The notes beneath the pieces are model-generated. The model worked only from the letters and a program-made list of their open reading frames with translations, did not search any database and was not told where the DNA came from. Shown in pieces: positions 24,353 through 33,631 of a DNA stretch of 64,000 nt (position 1 is its first letter; every line of letters starts with the position of its first letter). Position numbers and translations under genes: made by a program. The DNA lies in NCBI GenBank assembly GCA_041398745.1, contig JAWKUB010000003.1, positions 930,001 through 994,000 on the forward strand, given 5' to 3'. This stretch comes from JACKHO01 sp041398745 (GTDB lineage: Bacteria > Planctomycetota > Planctomycetia > Planctomycetales > Planctomycetaceae).

Positions 24353-25230
24353 GCGTTTCTCCCGTTCGTAAATACAGACTCAAAAAGTCGCCGCCCCGCA
24401 CAGCCCGACTCCAGCAACGCGCGCAGACTTTCGGCGTCGTTCGTTTCCAGTGCCCGTTTGTACTGCGCGAGTTCATTAATAAGGCGACCAAGTTCCTGAT
24501 GCACATGCCCCGAGTTCTGCTGCAGGATGGCTGTCCATAAGTCCGCCTCGCCGTGAGCGACCCGGGTTGTGTCTCGAAAGCCCGTGGCAGCAAATGGTGC
24601 TTCATGTTCCGTTAGAAGAGAAGCCAATGCAGCCGCTGCCACGTGAGGCAAGTGGCTAGTGACCGCCAGAATGCGATCATGTTCTTCTGCCGCCATCCGC
24701 TGCACGTCCATTCCCAGCGTCGTCCAGAACTGTTCTACAATTCGGGTGGCTTGTTCCGGCGTGTCCGACAAGGGTGTGACCACGCATCGTCGTCCGCAGT
24801 AGAGTTCAGCCTCGGAATGTTGGAAGCCCCCTTTCTCTGATCCCGCCAAAGGGTGGGATCCCACGAAGCGTTCTGGGAATTGTGTCCCCAGCACATCACA
24901 GATGGGTTGTTTGACGCTACCGACATCGGTGACCACAGCGTGGTCGCCGACCACGTTCATCACATTCTGTACGTCGGCCACAATGCGGTCGACCGGAGTA
25001 CAGACGACAATGAACTGTGCATCAGCGAGTTCGGCAACACTGGTGGTACCTGCATCCAGAATGCCCAACTCGACAGCACTATCGAGTTTCGACTGCGTCC
25101 GCCCCAAGCCGACAACTCGTCTCGCCAAGCCACTTTGCTTTGCAGCCAGGGCGAGTGAACCACCCATGAGGCCCACGCCGACTATGGCGAGCGTGTCGAA
25201 CGTCAGCGGGTTTGATTCGATAGAAGGCAT
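24340..25230 (-). CDS. tyrA: Prephenate dehydrogenase
   Basis: 296 residues. A Rossmann GVGLMGGSLALAAKQ (about 17-31) binds NAD(P). The family motifs VTDVGSVKQPI and FVGSHPLAGSEKGGF with their conserved His/Ser follow at about residues 98-132. The C-terminal helical domain includes HLPHVAAAAL. The reaction is oxidative decarboxylation of prephenate to 4-hydroxyphenylpyruvate in tyrosine synthesis. There is no chorismate mutase or ACT domain. It is cytoplasmic, and the stop overlaps the start of the DUF1501 gene. Confidence 0.9.
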   Translation of the reverse strand: MPSIESNPLTFDTLAIVGVGLMGGSLALAAKQSGLARRVVGLGRTQSKLDSAVELGILDAGTTSVAELADAQFIVVCTPVDRIVADVQNVMNVVGDHAVVTDVGSVKQPICDVLGTQFPERFVGSHPLAGSEKGGFQHSEAELYCGRRCVVTPLSDTPEQATRIVEQFWTTLGMDVQRMAAEEHDRILAVTSHLPHVAAAALASLLTEHEAPFAATGFRDTTRVAHGEADLWTAILQQNSGHVHQELGRLINELAQYKRALETNDAESLRALLESGCAGRRLFESVFTNGRNAWTS

Positions 25231-25365
25231 AGCGCAGGCAAAGGTACAGATCGCGAGCGCTTTATGATAATCGACTATTCCACCCGGGGCGAACCAGCCT
25301 TGCCCGGCGGTGTATCTTCTTTCGCCACGAGGGGATGCGGCAACGGGATGTTTCTTGCGGCGGGG

Positions 25366-26718
25366 TTAGAACCCAAGTCCCAGCCCATCCAGAAGTTCCG
25401 TCTGCACTGTGCCGTCCGTGATTTTGAACATGCCGGGATACTGTCGTGCCCAAACTTTGTTCGCTGCAGGGCAGTACTGACGACCGTTCCCTTCAATGGC
25501 GGCCACACCTGGAATGCGGGCCGCAAGGCTGGCGGAATGTAGGAATGAGTAGCCAGGGCAGGTCAAATCCTGAACACAGAGGAACATCCCAAACTTCTGG
25601 GCCGCCGCAGCGGCGAACAGTGCTTCGGTGTGCCCTTTGCATGCTTTGAGGGCCACGCCGCTGTAACCCTGTTCACGCGCAAGCAGCAGAGCGTCGTAAT
25701 CGACGAGTGACTCATCAATGACGACAGGCTTCAGTTCCGCCGCGCGGTGCATTTTATTATCGGGATGCGACTTCAAATCGCGGTGCGTGGGCTGCTCGAT
25801 GTACTGAATTCGGTCGTACGCCTGCGGTGATCCTTCCTTCACTTTATGCAGGAAATCGAGAACGTATTCGACGTTCGCACACTTCTCGTTGAAGTCCGTC
25901 GAATAGAACCACTCACTGCAGCCGCGCTTTGCTTGCGCTTCGCCAGCGACCCGGTCAATATCGAGGACCCGCTGCACATCCCAGTTCAAATCGTCCCCAT
26001 TGAGTTTAATTTTCAAATGGGTGAGGCCGTCTGCCAGTATCCATTCTCCCAGCGTGTTCGGAAGACCATCGTCCAGTCGTTTTTCTAGGTCGGCGTCGGT
26101 CAGTGCATCGAGTGCTCCAACCAGGTGGTACAGCGGAATACGTTTCTTCGGCTCGCGCAGCGTGTACTGGTCGAGATATTCACCAGCAAATTGATCATCG
26201 AGATACGTGCTCAAGTCGTACTTCATGTACTCTTTTGACAGCGCGTTATACGAGTTGACTTCGTTGACTTTGCCGAATGCATCGTGCAATGCCGCGTCCA
26301 GAGGACTCGCCGCCACAAGCTGCGCCAATTCGGGAGGCACTTCGCTAATTTTCTGCCGCTCGGCCACCACCTTTGCTGAATGGTGGTACTCAGCAGACAA
26401 ATGATAAATGATGTCGACCGGATGACCGAATTCATCAAACCCATCGATGAGCCGGATGAGTCGTTCCGAAAAGTCGGTCATGGCCGCTTCGGTCTGGTCG
26501 GGCGTCAGCGTCGTTGATGGCCAGGCCCAAACCTGCCCCACCGGCATACTTCCAAAGCCAACCGCATGTTTCCCGTCTCGCGTTTCGACGGTGACTTCCA
26601 TGTTGACCAGCCGGTGCCGGTCCATGACGCGTCCGCCAAATTTCAACGGTGTCCGGAAGGGGTGATCCTCAAAGGTGATGGACGCGTCTGCAATCCGCAC
26701 GTCAGTTTGCCGGGGCAT
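25366..26718 (-). CDS. Enolase-superfamily (mandelate racemase/muconate lactonizing type) protein
   Basis: 450 residues. An N-terminal capping domain (DASITFEDHPFRTPLKFGGR, then LVNMEVTVETRDG) is followed by a barrel with LTHLKIKLNGDD, where the K-x-K catalytic position is visible (near residue 245). EYVLDFLHKVKEG, YIEQPTHRD and KPVVIDESLVD then supply the metal-ligand strands typical of the superfamily. Members abstract an alpha-proton from a carboxylate; the substrate cannot be told. Longer than usual (about 370-400) because of an extended cap. The gene begins about 140 bases from the end of the inserted ISKra4-type element. Confidence 0.78.
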   Translation of the reverse strand: MPRQTDVRIADASITFEDHPFRTPLKFGGRVMDRHRLVNMEVTVETRDGKHAVGFGSMPVGQVWAWPSTTLTPDQTEAAMTDFSERLIRLIDGFDEFGHPVDIIYHLSAEYHHSAKVVAERQKISEVPPELAQLVAASPLDAALHDAFGKVNEVNSYNALSKEYMKYDLSTYLDDQFAGEYLDQYTLREPKKRIPLYHLVGALDALTDADLEKRLDDGLPNTLGEWILADGLTHLKIKLNGDDLNWDVQRVLDIDRVAGEAQAKRGCSEWFYSTDFNEKCANVEYVLDFLHKVKEGSPQAYDRIQYIEQPTHRDLKSHPDNKMHRAAELKPVVIDESLVDYDALLLAREQGYSGVALKACKGHTEALFAAAAAQKFGMFLCVQDLTCPGYSFLHSASLAARIPGVAAIEGNGRQYCPAANKVWARQYPGMFKITDGTVQTELLDGLGLGF

Positions 26719-26851
26719 ATCTCAGCGATGGGTTGAATGAGCCTCAGGAACACGAATTCTCTGTCGCATGCCACAGACCACACAAGCCTGTGGACGCCGC
26801 CGCGATTCTAGAAGCTCCCCGCTGGACTTTGCAATTGGAATTGGCAAGTCG

Positions 26852-26860
26852 CGGCTCGAC
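26852..26860. repeat. Target-site duplication, left copy (ISKra4-type element)
   Basis: CGGCTCGAC immediately outside the left end of the element; an identical 9-mer stands immediately outside the right end at 28314-28322. Confidence 0.85.
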
Positions 26861-28313
26861 GGGTGCGTCCGATGGATGGTGGCGGTTTTATCCTGTGAGT
26901 GTGAGGTTTTGCCAGGTTTGGTGCCAGTGGCCGTTGAGGTAGCGCAGCGGAGGGCTGTCACGGCGGTGAGCGCCGCGCGGCTCCAGTGCATGCCGGGACC
27001 TTTCAGTCGGAGGCCCACAAGTTGTTTCGCGGAAGACTCAATCATGCCGCTCCCAATCGTCCACCCTCGCGAGTGGTAACGCGGGTAGTCCGTTTCCGCC
27101 AGGCGTGTGCGGATGTAGTTGCTCAACTTCTGCATGGCTGGCGGGAGTGAATCATCGGGACTGGATCGACATTGTTCGAGCCGTTGCAGCAGACCGCTGC
27201 CACCTGCATCGTACAGGACACTGAGATGCAATTGAGCCCACTCCTGAACCGCTGTCGAGTCATCGCCAAACAGAGCCTTCGCACATTCCCACACATGCTG
27301 ACTGGCGTGATACCAATCGAGCACACCGGAGGTTTCGTAGAAGTGTTCCTGCTGAATTGACCAGCACCAGTCGGCGCCATCACTGAGGAAGATTTTCTCC
27401 TGTGCCTGATGGTATCCGCAGCGACAAGCCAGGATGTAGAGCGACATGCCAAACGAAAGATAATCGTCTTCCTGGCCCCAGGTCATTTGTTTGTGCCAAC
27501 ACTCGTGTTCATCTTGCCAGAAGACGCAGCCGACACGCATTTGCCGCCATTTTTGCTGGTTCATTCCCGGCTAAGCGTGCATGGGATTCCACCTCATTGG
27601 TGCCATAAAGAATGCCATCACAGCTGATGTAGATGCGTTGCGGACTCACCGGTGGTCGCGGTGCATTTTCCGCCGTCCAGGGATGCTCCAGACGCAGCTC
27701 GACTTCCGCCAGCCGCAGCTTCTCCAGCGCTCCGCCCACGTCGAGGGCCAGGTGCCACAACGTGTCATGGCCAAGGTGCACGCCATGTTGATCGGCCATG
27801 AGTTGTTCGAGGTGATTGAAGGGGTCGATGCTCGCCAGTTGACTGGCGTTGCGTCCGAGCAATCGCGTCATGCGATGTGTTCCACAACAGACCACCGCAT
27901 CTGCTGGCGTTTGCCAACACTGACACTCTCGACAGCGATACCGCGTCCGTTCATACGTCACTTCACCCGAGTGACTCATCACCGTTCGTACGCGACGCCC
28001 CCGGTTTCGCATGGGCCGACCGCAACAGTGCGGCCGGCCCAAGGCCTCCCCCAGTTGCGTGAATCCCGAATCCAACACCGCCCGCCCGGCCCGTTTTTTC
28101 AATTCCTCGACCCGAAGTTCGAGGGCCATGGCATCGAGCGTTTCCACCGACTCGATGATTTCGGAGACTTTTCGACCATCCACTTCCACCACAATCCGAA
28201 CGTCCATCACACCCTCCTTGAGGCTCCGAGACGTCCTGACTCAACAAAAACGGTCCAACAACACCACTCTACACCCCCAAATCACAAACTGCCACCATCC
28301 ATCGGACGCACCC
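26861..28313 (-). mobile_element. ISKra4-family insertion sequence, 1453 bp
   Basis: The ends are inverted repeats: the first 23 bases from 26861 (beginning GGGTGCGTCCGATGGATGG) match the reverse complement of 28291-28313 exactly, and similarity continues a few bases inward. The 9-bp duplication CGGCTCGAC flanks the element on both sides, so the borders are firm. It contains one transposase gene on the minus strand, split over three frames. The insertion is intergenic, between the enolase-superfamily gene and the sulfatase gene, and breaks no recognised gene. Confidence 0.93.
26888..28210 (-). pseudogene. ISKra4-family transposase, frameshifted
   Basis: The first part (28210 to about 27575) runs from MMDVRIVVEVDGRKVSEII through a zinc-binding HCCGRPM...YRCREC region to ISCDGILYGTNE. 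The second part lies in another frame (from about 27565, PGMNQQKWRQMRVGCVFWQD) and holds the DDE-region motifs SDGADWCW, LDWYHASQHVWE and GMIESSAKQLVGLRLKGPGM. After TALR near 26950 the family end LYLNGHWHQTW can only be read in a third frame (RYLNGHWHQTWQNLTLTG), ending in TAA at 26888-26890. Without the last shift the frame would run out of the element. The first shift could be programmed, since some ISKra4 members have two ORFs; the last looks like a mutation. Confidence 0.85.
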
Positions 28314-28322
28314 CGGCTCGAC
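28314..28322. repeat. Target-site duplication, right copy (ISKra4-type element)
   Basis: CGGCTCGAC directly outside the right inverted repeat, identical to 26852-26860. Confidence 0.85.
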
Positions 28323-28390
28323 ACGATTCCTTTAGCCATGAAATCTTCACTGCCTGAGCCCTGTTCATTCCTTTCAAAGGTAATCAAACT

Positions 28391-30217
28391 ATGGAACGAA
28401 TTTGCTCGTCCGTTCTTCACCACAAATTGGCCATGACTGAACCCAAATCTCGATTCGAATCAAAGACAATTCTCGCCTCGCTTGTTCAACGAGCCGGTCG
28501 ACTCGCCAGTATGTTGAGTGCCACGGGTGTTTTACTCATGGTGGTGTTCAACGGTGTTTCTGCCCAATCGGCTGAAGGCATGGCCGTTCGTCCCAACATC
28601 ATTCTCATCATGTCCGATGACATGGGATACTCGGATATCGCACCGTACGGAGGCGAAATTGACACGCCCAATTTGTCACGACTTGCTGAAAACGGATTGC
28701 GGTTCACGCAGTTCTACAACACAGCCCGCTGCTGCCCGACACGTGCATCGCTCATGTCGGGATTGTATCCGCATCAGGCTGGGGTTGGCTGGATGATGAC
28801 CGACCGTGGCTATCCCGGTTATCGTGGAGACCTGAATCAGAATTGCCGGACCATTGCCGAGGTCATGAAGTCGGCGGGCTACTCGACCTACATGGCGGGC
28901 AAGTGGCACGTCACACCACACGTTGCTCCCGAAGGTCCGAAGTACAACTGGCCGGTTCAGCGGGGATTTGACCGCTTCTATGGAACCATTCACGGTGCTG
29001 GAAGTTTTTATGATCCCAATTCACTCACGCGTGACAATACACAGATTTCTCCGTATGCCGACGCGGAGTATCAACCCGAGACGTACTACTACACCGACGC
29101 CATTGCCGATCACACCGCCCGTTACATCAGAGAACACGTGGATGGCGGAAAGAACGAGCCGTTCTTCGCGTACGTTGCGTTCACTGCGGCTCACTGGCCC
29201 ATGCACGCGTTGCCGGAAGACATCGCGAAGTACAAGGGAAAGTACGACCAAGGTTACGGAGCAATTCGGGAAGCGCGACTGAAACGGATGCGCGACATGG
29301 GGCTCGTACGCCCCGAGTGGGAAATGACGCCGCAAGCGGATGACTGGGGCAAGGTGCCGAACGAAGAGTGGGAAATCCGCTGCATGGAAGTCTATGCCGC
29401 CATGGTCGACCGAATGGATCAGGGGGTGGGGAAAATCATCGCCCAACTGGAAGCGAGCAAGCAGCTGGATAACACGCTCATTTTCTTCCTGCAGGACAAC
29501 GGCGGATGCGCGGAGCCTTTGGGGCGGAATCCCAAGCAGGCCAAAGCGCGGGCAGATGGTCCCACATTGGCACCAATGGATGCTACAGCACTCCAACCCG
29601 ACATGATTCCGAAACAATCACGCGACGGCTTCCCTGTCCTACAGGGTAAGAAAGTCATGCCGGGGCCTGCCGACACGTACATTGCGTATGGCCGTGGCTG
29701 GGCGAATGTCTCCAATACGCCGTTCCGCGAATACAAGCACTGGGTGCATGAGGGCGGAATTTCGACACCGCTCATCGCACACTGGCCCGCGGGAATTCCA
29801 CGGAGGGGTGAATTTGATGCCCAGCCCGGACATTTGATCGACATTATGGCCACTTGTGTTGACGTGGCCAAAGCTGAATATCCCACTCGCGTGGGAGAAC
29901 ATGACATTACGCCTTTGGCCGGACGGAGTCTGGCTCCCGCATTCGTTGGTAAGACGATTGAACGGGACGGGATTTTCTTCGAACACGAAGGGAACCGGGC
30001 CGTGCGGGACGGAAAATGGAAACTCGTCGCGAAGGAAAACCAGCCTTGGGAACTGTACGACATGGAGGCCGATCGCTCCGAAATGCACGACCTCGCCAAG
30101 GCGCATCCTGAAATGGTCAAGGAGCTTGCGTCAAAGTGGGATGAGTGGGCGGCGAAATCTCAAGTGCTACCTCTGGGGGGCTGGCGTGGTGAACCGAAGC
30201 CGAATGGCAAGAAATAG
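28391..30217 (+). CDS. Secreted arylsulfatase (type I, formylglycine)
   Basis: 608 residues. After a hydrophobic stretch (MLSATGVLLMVVFNGVSAQ, about 41-59), which is probably a late-starting signal peptide, comes RPNIILIMSDDMGYSD with the metal aspartates. Then ARCCPTRASLMSG: C114 in the C-x-P-x-R motif is the residue converted to formylglycine. GKWHVTPH and FLQDNGG add further metal/sulfate ligands. The reaction is hydrolysis of sulfate esters, likely from algal polysaccharides or glycans. The ATG at 28391 has AAAGG about 10 bases upstream; the ATG at 28511 would give a cleaner signal peptide. Modification needs a formylglycine-generating enzyme; the SUMF1 domain at 46984-48969 lacks the expected cysteines. 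Confidence 0.93.
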   Translation: MERICSSVLHHKLAMTEPKSRFESKTILASLVQRAGRLASMLSATGVLLMVVFNGVSAQSAEGMAVRPNIILIMSDDMGYSDIAPYGGEIDTPNLSRLAENGLRFTQFYNTARCCPTRASLMSGLYPHQAGVGWMMTDRGYPGYRGDLNQNCRTIAEVMKSAGYSTYMAGKWHVTPHVAPEGPKYNWPVQRGFDRFYGTIHGAGSFYDPNSLTRDNTQISPYADAEYQPETYYYTDAIADHTARYIREHVDGGKNEPFFAYVAFTAAHWPMHALPEDIAKYKGKYDQGYGAIREARLKRMRDMGLVRPEWEMTPQADDWGKVPNEEWEIRCMEVYAAMVDRMDQGVGKIIAQLEASKQLDNTLIFFLQDNGGCAEPLGRNPKQAKARADGPTLAPMDATALQPDMIPKQSRDGFPVLQGKKVMPGPADTYIAYGRGWANVSNTPFREYKHWVHEGGISTPLIAHWPAGIPRRGEFDAQPGHLIDIMATCVDVAKAEYPTRVGEHDITPLAGRSLAPAFVGKTIERDGIFFEHEGNRAVRDGKWKLVAKENQPWELYDMEADRSEMHDLAKAHPEMVKELASKWDEWAAKSQVLPLGGWRGEPKPNGKK

Positions 30218-30404
30218 CCCGCAATATTCTGCAAACCGTGTATTCCTGCATCGCTCAATCAGTGGCAATCGAGGCGATTCTCTGCCATAAACCCCGCAAA
30301 TGGACAGAATTGGGAAGTGAGTTGAGGAATTCGAGTGAAGAGCCGATGAAGAATTCGGTTACGGACTCATGCCAACTTACTTCGAATTACAGACTGGAAG
30401 CGTC

Positions 30405-31397
30405 ATGTCACGCTTGGACACCACCGCCGACCTGCTCCAACTGGTTCACCAGGAAATTGGTGCCGAACTGGTGCGCACCGAGGAGATTTTCGACGAAGAA
30501 CTGGCGTCGACCAATCCTTTCGTGGGGGACATTATTGCTCACACCCGGCGGTTCCGCGGAAAGCGGCTCCGGCCCATTTTATTGCTGCTCACCGCTAAGG
30601 CGTGCGGCAACATTTCCGACGCGCATCCCATTCTCGCGGCAGTCGTGGAAATGATTCATACTGCCACGTTGGTCCACGACGACGTGCTGGACATGGCCGA
30701 CGTTCGTCGTCACGTGGCCACCGTCAATGTGCGCTGGAACAACGAAACCAGCGTGCTGTTCGGGGACTATTTGTTCACCCACGCGTTTCACCTCGCCGCT
30801 TCCATTGGGACAGCCGACGCATGCCGCATTATTGGCCGGGCTACCAACCGCGTTTGCGAGGGCGAACTGTCGCAGGTACGACATCGGGGGGATTTGGACC
30901 TTACGGAAGAGGCGTACTTCGACATGATTGACGGCAAAACGGCTGAACTATGTGCCGTCGCCTGTCTGCTGGGAGCCAAGTACGCTGACTCATCAGCTGA
31001 CGTGATCGACGCGCTTCGAGAGTATGGCCGCGAACTGGGTCTCGCATTTCAAATTGCAGATGACGTGCTCGACATCATGGGAACAGAAGATGCCGTCGGC
31101 AAAACGCTGGGAACCGACCTCGACCAGCAGAAACTTACGCTTCCGGTCATTCGACTGCTGAGCAGCCTCTCCAGTGAAGAGGCAAATGAACTGCGTCGCC
31201 AAATTCGCGATGATGGTTGCAACGCGGGACCCGAAATCATCCGATTGTGTCAGGAAAAAGGCATCCTGGAAGAAACCTCCGCGACGGCCCAGCAAATTGC
31301 GAATCGAGCCGTGAGCCGTTTGACCGTCCTGCCGGACAGCCCGGCACGTCGCCTGTTAGAACTGCTCCCCGGACTCGCCATCAACCGCGTGTGTTGA
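30405..31397 (+). CDS. Polyprenyl (trans-isoprenyl) diphosphate synthase
   Basis: 330 residues from the ATG at 30405 (MSRLDTTADLLQL), chosen over 30369 because it gives the usual N-terminus and has GGAAG upstream. FRGKRLRPILLLLTAKACG, then the first aspartate-rich motif in TLVHDDVLDMADVRR and the second in AFQIADDVLDIMGTE, followed by GKTLGTDL, are all diagnostic. The enzyme condenses isopentenyl diphosphate onto an allylic primer to make long prenyl chains, for example for menaquinone. Chain length cannot be fixed by eye. Cytoplasmic. The D-threonine-aldolase-like gene follows on the same strand. Confidence 0.9.
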   Translation: MSRLDTTADLLQLVHQEIGAELVRTEEIFDEELASTNPFVGDIIAHTRRFRGKRLRPILLLLTAKACGNISDAHPILAAVVEMIHTATLVHDDVLDMADVRRHVATVNVRWNNETSVLFGDYLFTHAFHLAASIGTADACRIIGRATNRVCEGELSQVRHRGDLDLTEEAYFDMIDGKTAELCAVACLLGAKYADSSADVIDALREYGRELGLAFQIADDVLDIMGTEDAVGKTLGTDLDQQKLTLPVIRLLSSLSSEEANELRRQIRDDGCNAGPEIIRLCQEKGILEETSATAQQIANRAVSRLTVLPDSPARRLLELLPGLAINRVC

Positions 31398-31467
31398 GTT
31401 GCGGAGTTTCAACGTCAACTGGAGTCGTTATAGTTGGGGCTTGAACCTCCAACTGAATTGGCGATCC

Positions 31468-32619
31468 ATGACAGCGACTCCACAAGACCTCTTTCCGCCA
31501 AGCCTCTGGCCCATTCATCAGACAGACGAACTGCTCAGTCCGCAGCTGGTTGTCTTTCGCGAGCATTTGCGCAACAACCTTGACACCATGTTGCGTATTG
31601 CTGGCCCGAACGCTTTGCAGCGACTCAGGCCACATTGCAAGACTCATAAAATGTCGGCCATTGTCAAAATGCAGTTGGACCTGGGCATTACGAAGCACAA
31701 GGCGGCGACCATGGCCGAGGCAGAAATGCTGGCCCTGTGCGGCGTGAAAGATATTGTGCTCGCCTACACCATGATTGGCCCCAACGTGGCACGAGCGGTG
31801 AAGTTTCGACAGGTGTACCCCGACGTGAACTTCATGGTGACTGTCGACACGGCGGAATCATTGGAACGGTTGTCCTCTCAAATCACTGCAGCAGGACTGA
31901 CAATCGGCGCATTAGTTGATGTGAATCCCGGCCGCGATCGAACGGGCATTCGGGATTTGGAAGAGGTTCGTGAGTTATACAACGGGGTTCATCAGGCTGA
32001 AGGTGTAACAGCAGCCGGATTCCACATGTACGATGGGCATTTTCATCAGTCCTCACCTGAGGAACGCTATGCCGCTGTGCTGCCGGAATGGGAACGCATC
32101 AAGGGGTTGCGGGATGAACTGGATGCAGCTGGGCTTTCAGTACCACGCATCATTTGTGGGGGAACCCCGACGTTTCCCGTGTTCGCACAGTTCGATGATC
32201 CAGCCCTCGAACTGAGTCCCGGCACGTGCGTGTTTCATGACGTCGGCTACGGAACGAAGTATCCCGACCTGCAGGATTTTCGTCCGGCGGCAGTCGTATT
32301 CACGCGAGTTGTCAGTCGCCCAACTGAGAATCGGGTGACGTTCGACGCAGGAACGAAGTCCATCGCGTCTGACCCGCCCATGCCTGAGCGTGTGTATCTC
32401 CCAGCAATTCCCGATGCCCAAATCGTGCTGCACAACGAGGAACACTTGGTCGTGGAGACATCACGAGCGAATGAGTATCAGCCCGGTGACTGGGTCGTCG
32501 CCCTGCCGCGCCACGTTTGTCCGACGTCTCCCATGCACAAGGAAGCAGTCGTCTTAGAGAATGGTGAAATCGTGGACCACTGGCCCGTCACTGCTCGTGA
32601 TCGACAGCTCACGATTTGA
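31468..32619 (+). CDS. PLP-dependent D-threonine aldolase-like enzyme
   Basis: 383 residues from the ATG at 31468; the frame is open further upstream but without family character. LLSPQLVVFREHLRNNLDTM and the fold type III active-site motif RPHCKTHK are present, with K58 as the Schiff-base lysine. AAGFHMYDGHFH and HDVGYGTKYPDLQDF match the alanine-racemase-like barrel and the C-terminal metal-site part of D-threonine aldolase/D-serine dehydratase family proteins. Such enzymes split D-3-hydroxy-amino acids to glycine and an aldehyde or dehydrate D-serine; which one is open. Cytoplasmic. Confidence 0.85.
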   Translation: MTATPQDLFPPSLWPIHQTDELLSPQLVVFREHLRNNLDTMLRIAGPNALQRLRPHCKTHKMSAIVKMQLDLGITKHKAATMAEAEMLALCGVKDIVLAYTMIGPNVARAVKFRQVYPDVNFMVTVDTAESLERLSSQITAAGLTIGALVDVNPGRDRTGIRDLEEVRELYNGVHQAEGVTAAGFHMYDGHFHQSSPEERYAAVLPEWERIKGLRDELDAAGLSVPRIICGGTPTFPVFAQFDDPALELSPGTCVFHDVGYGTKYPDLQDFRPAAVVFTRVVSRPTENRVTFDAGTKSIASDPPMPERVYLPAIPDAQIVLHNEEHLVVETSRANEYQPGDWVVALPRHVCPTSPMHKEAVVLENGEIVDHWPVTARDRQLTI

Positions 32620-32690
32620 GGTCGGCGACCTTCACGAAACCGGGTGCTTCTGCTGCGCGTGGCGCCATCCGGTTAACGTGACTGAATTCC

Positions 32691-33611
32691 TTACGCTACA
32701 GCTTTGAGCTGCACTTCTTCGGCCTTCAGTGACACAATGCAAATGCCGAGCTTGTTTGCCAGTTCAATCACTTTTGGCTCGTCGAGTAGAATGGTCATGC
32801 CCGCTTCAATGGCGAGCACGCGGGCTCCGGCTTCACACATGGTTTGAATGGTTTGCAGTCCCACGGTGGGGACGTCGAAACGCATATCCTGTTGCGGTTT
32901 GGCAACCTTGACCAGTGTCATGCCGCCGCGGCGGCACAACTGACCGGCACGTCGAATGCACTCGTCCGTCCCTTCAATCGCCTCAATGGCAATGACGGCA
33001 GTGTCGTTCACAATGACCGTCTGTCCAATGTCCAGCCGACCCATTTCCTTGGCGATTTCCCAGCCGAAACGAATGTCTTTCCACTGGGCGGATGTCGGTT
33101 GACGACGTGTCAGGAATCCATGTTGCACGAGAAGCTCCGGGCAGAATTCGAGGGCTGATTTGAAATGAATGCCGTCGCGGGCAAACTCTCGAATGACCGC
33201 CAGCAGAAGCGTGTCATCCTTCTTGTTTTCAGTGCAGTAACGGAACCACATATGCAGGGTTCGCCAGTCGGGTAGCAGGCGGAAAATGCGAAAAGGATCA
33301 AACAACACCCGCTTCTCGACTTTGCCAGCCATGACTGCTGAGGTCACTTTGCGACGTTTGAAGAAGCGAATTGCCCGGCCCACTCGAGCCAGCGGCGAGG
33401 CTTCAAAAGTCTTGCAATGTTCCTCGATGGCGGGATCGACCAGACCATCGATTCCAATGCAGTGGACTTCAAGTCCCTGTCGCTTGGCCGCCTCAGCAAA
33501 CACAATAGGGAACCGCCCCCAGCCAGCCAGCAGTCCAATCGGTTCGGGATCGGAATTCTGCTGCCGGAATGGGATGGTGGCCGGTTTATTGTCCTCGTCG
33601 TAACTTGCCAT
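32691..33611 (-). CDS. lpxI: UDP-2,3-diacylglucosamine pyrophosphatase, LpxI type
   Basis: 306 residues. IGLLAGWGRFPIVFAEAAKRQG, then VTSAVMAGKVEKRVLFDP and DDTLLLAVIREF, and the C-terminal TVGLQTIQTMCEAGARVLAIEAGMTILLD, match LpxI (formerly DUF1009). LpxI removes UMP from UDP-2,3-diacylglucosamine to give lipid X in lipid A synthesis, replacing LpxH. The N-terminal 25 residues (MASYDEDNKPATIPFRQQ) are an extra polar start. It lies 20 bases after lpxD on the same strand, so the two form a lipid A operon. Confidence 0.9.
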   Translation of the reverse strand: MASYDEDNKPATIPFRQQNSDPEPIGLLAGWGRFPIVFAEAAKRQGLEVHCIGIDGLVDPAIEEHCKTFEASPLARVGRAIRFFKRRKVTSAVMAGKVEKRVLFDPFRIFRLLPDWRTLHMWFRYCTENKKDDTLLLAVIREFARDGIHFKSALEFCPELLVQHGFLTRRQPTSAQWKDIRFGWEIAKEMGRLDIGQTVIVNDTAVIAIEAIEGTDECIRRAGQLCRRGGMTLVKVAKPQQDMRFDVPTVGLQTIQTMCEAGARVLAIEAGMTILLDEPKVIELANKLGICIVSLKAEEVQLKAVA

Positions 33612-33631
33612 GATTTCAGGATGATCAACAG

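Noticed and set aside
26722..26860. C-terminal tail of the second transposase ORF beyond the element border
   Set aside because: It lies outside the inverted repeat and arises from a frameshift; the family C-terminus is found in another frame within the element.
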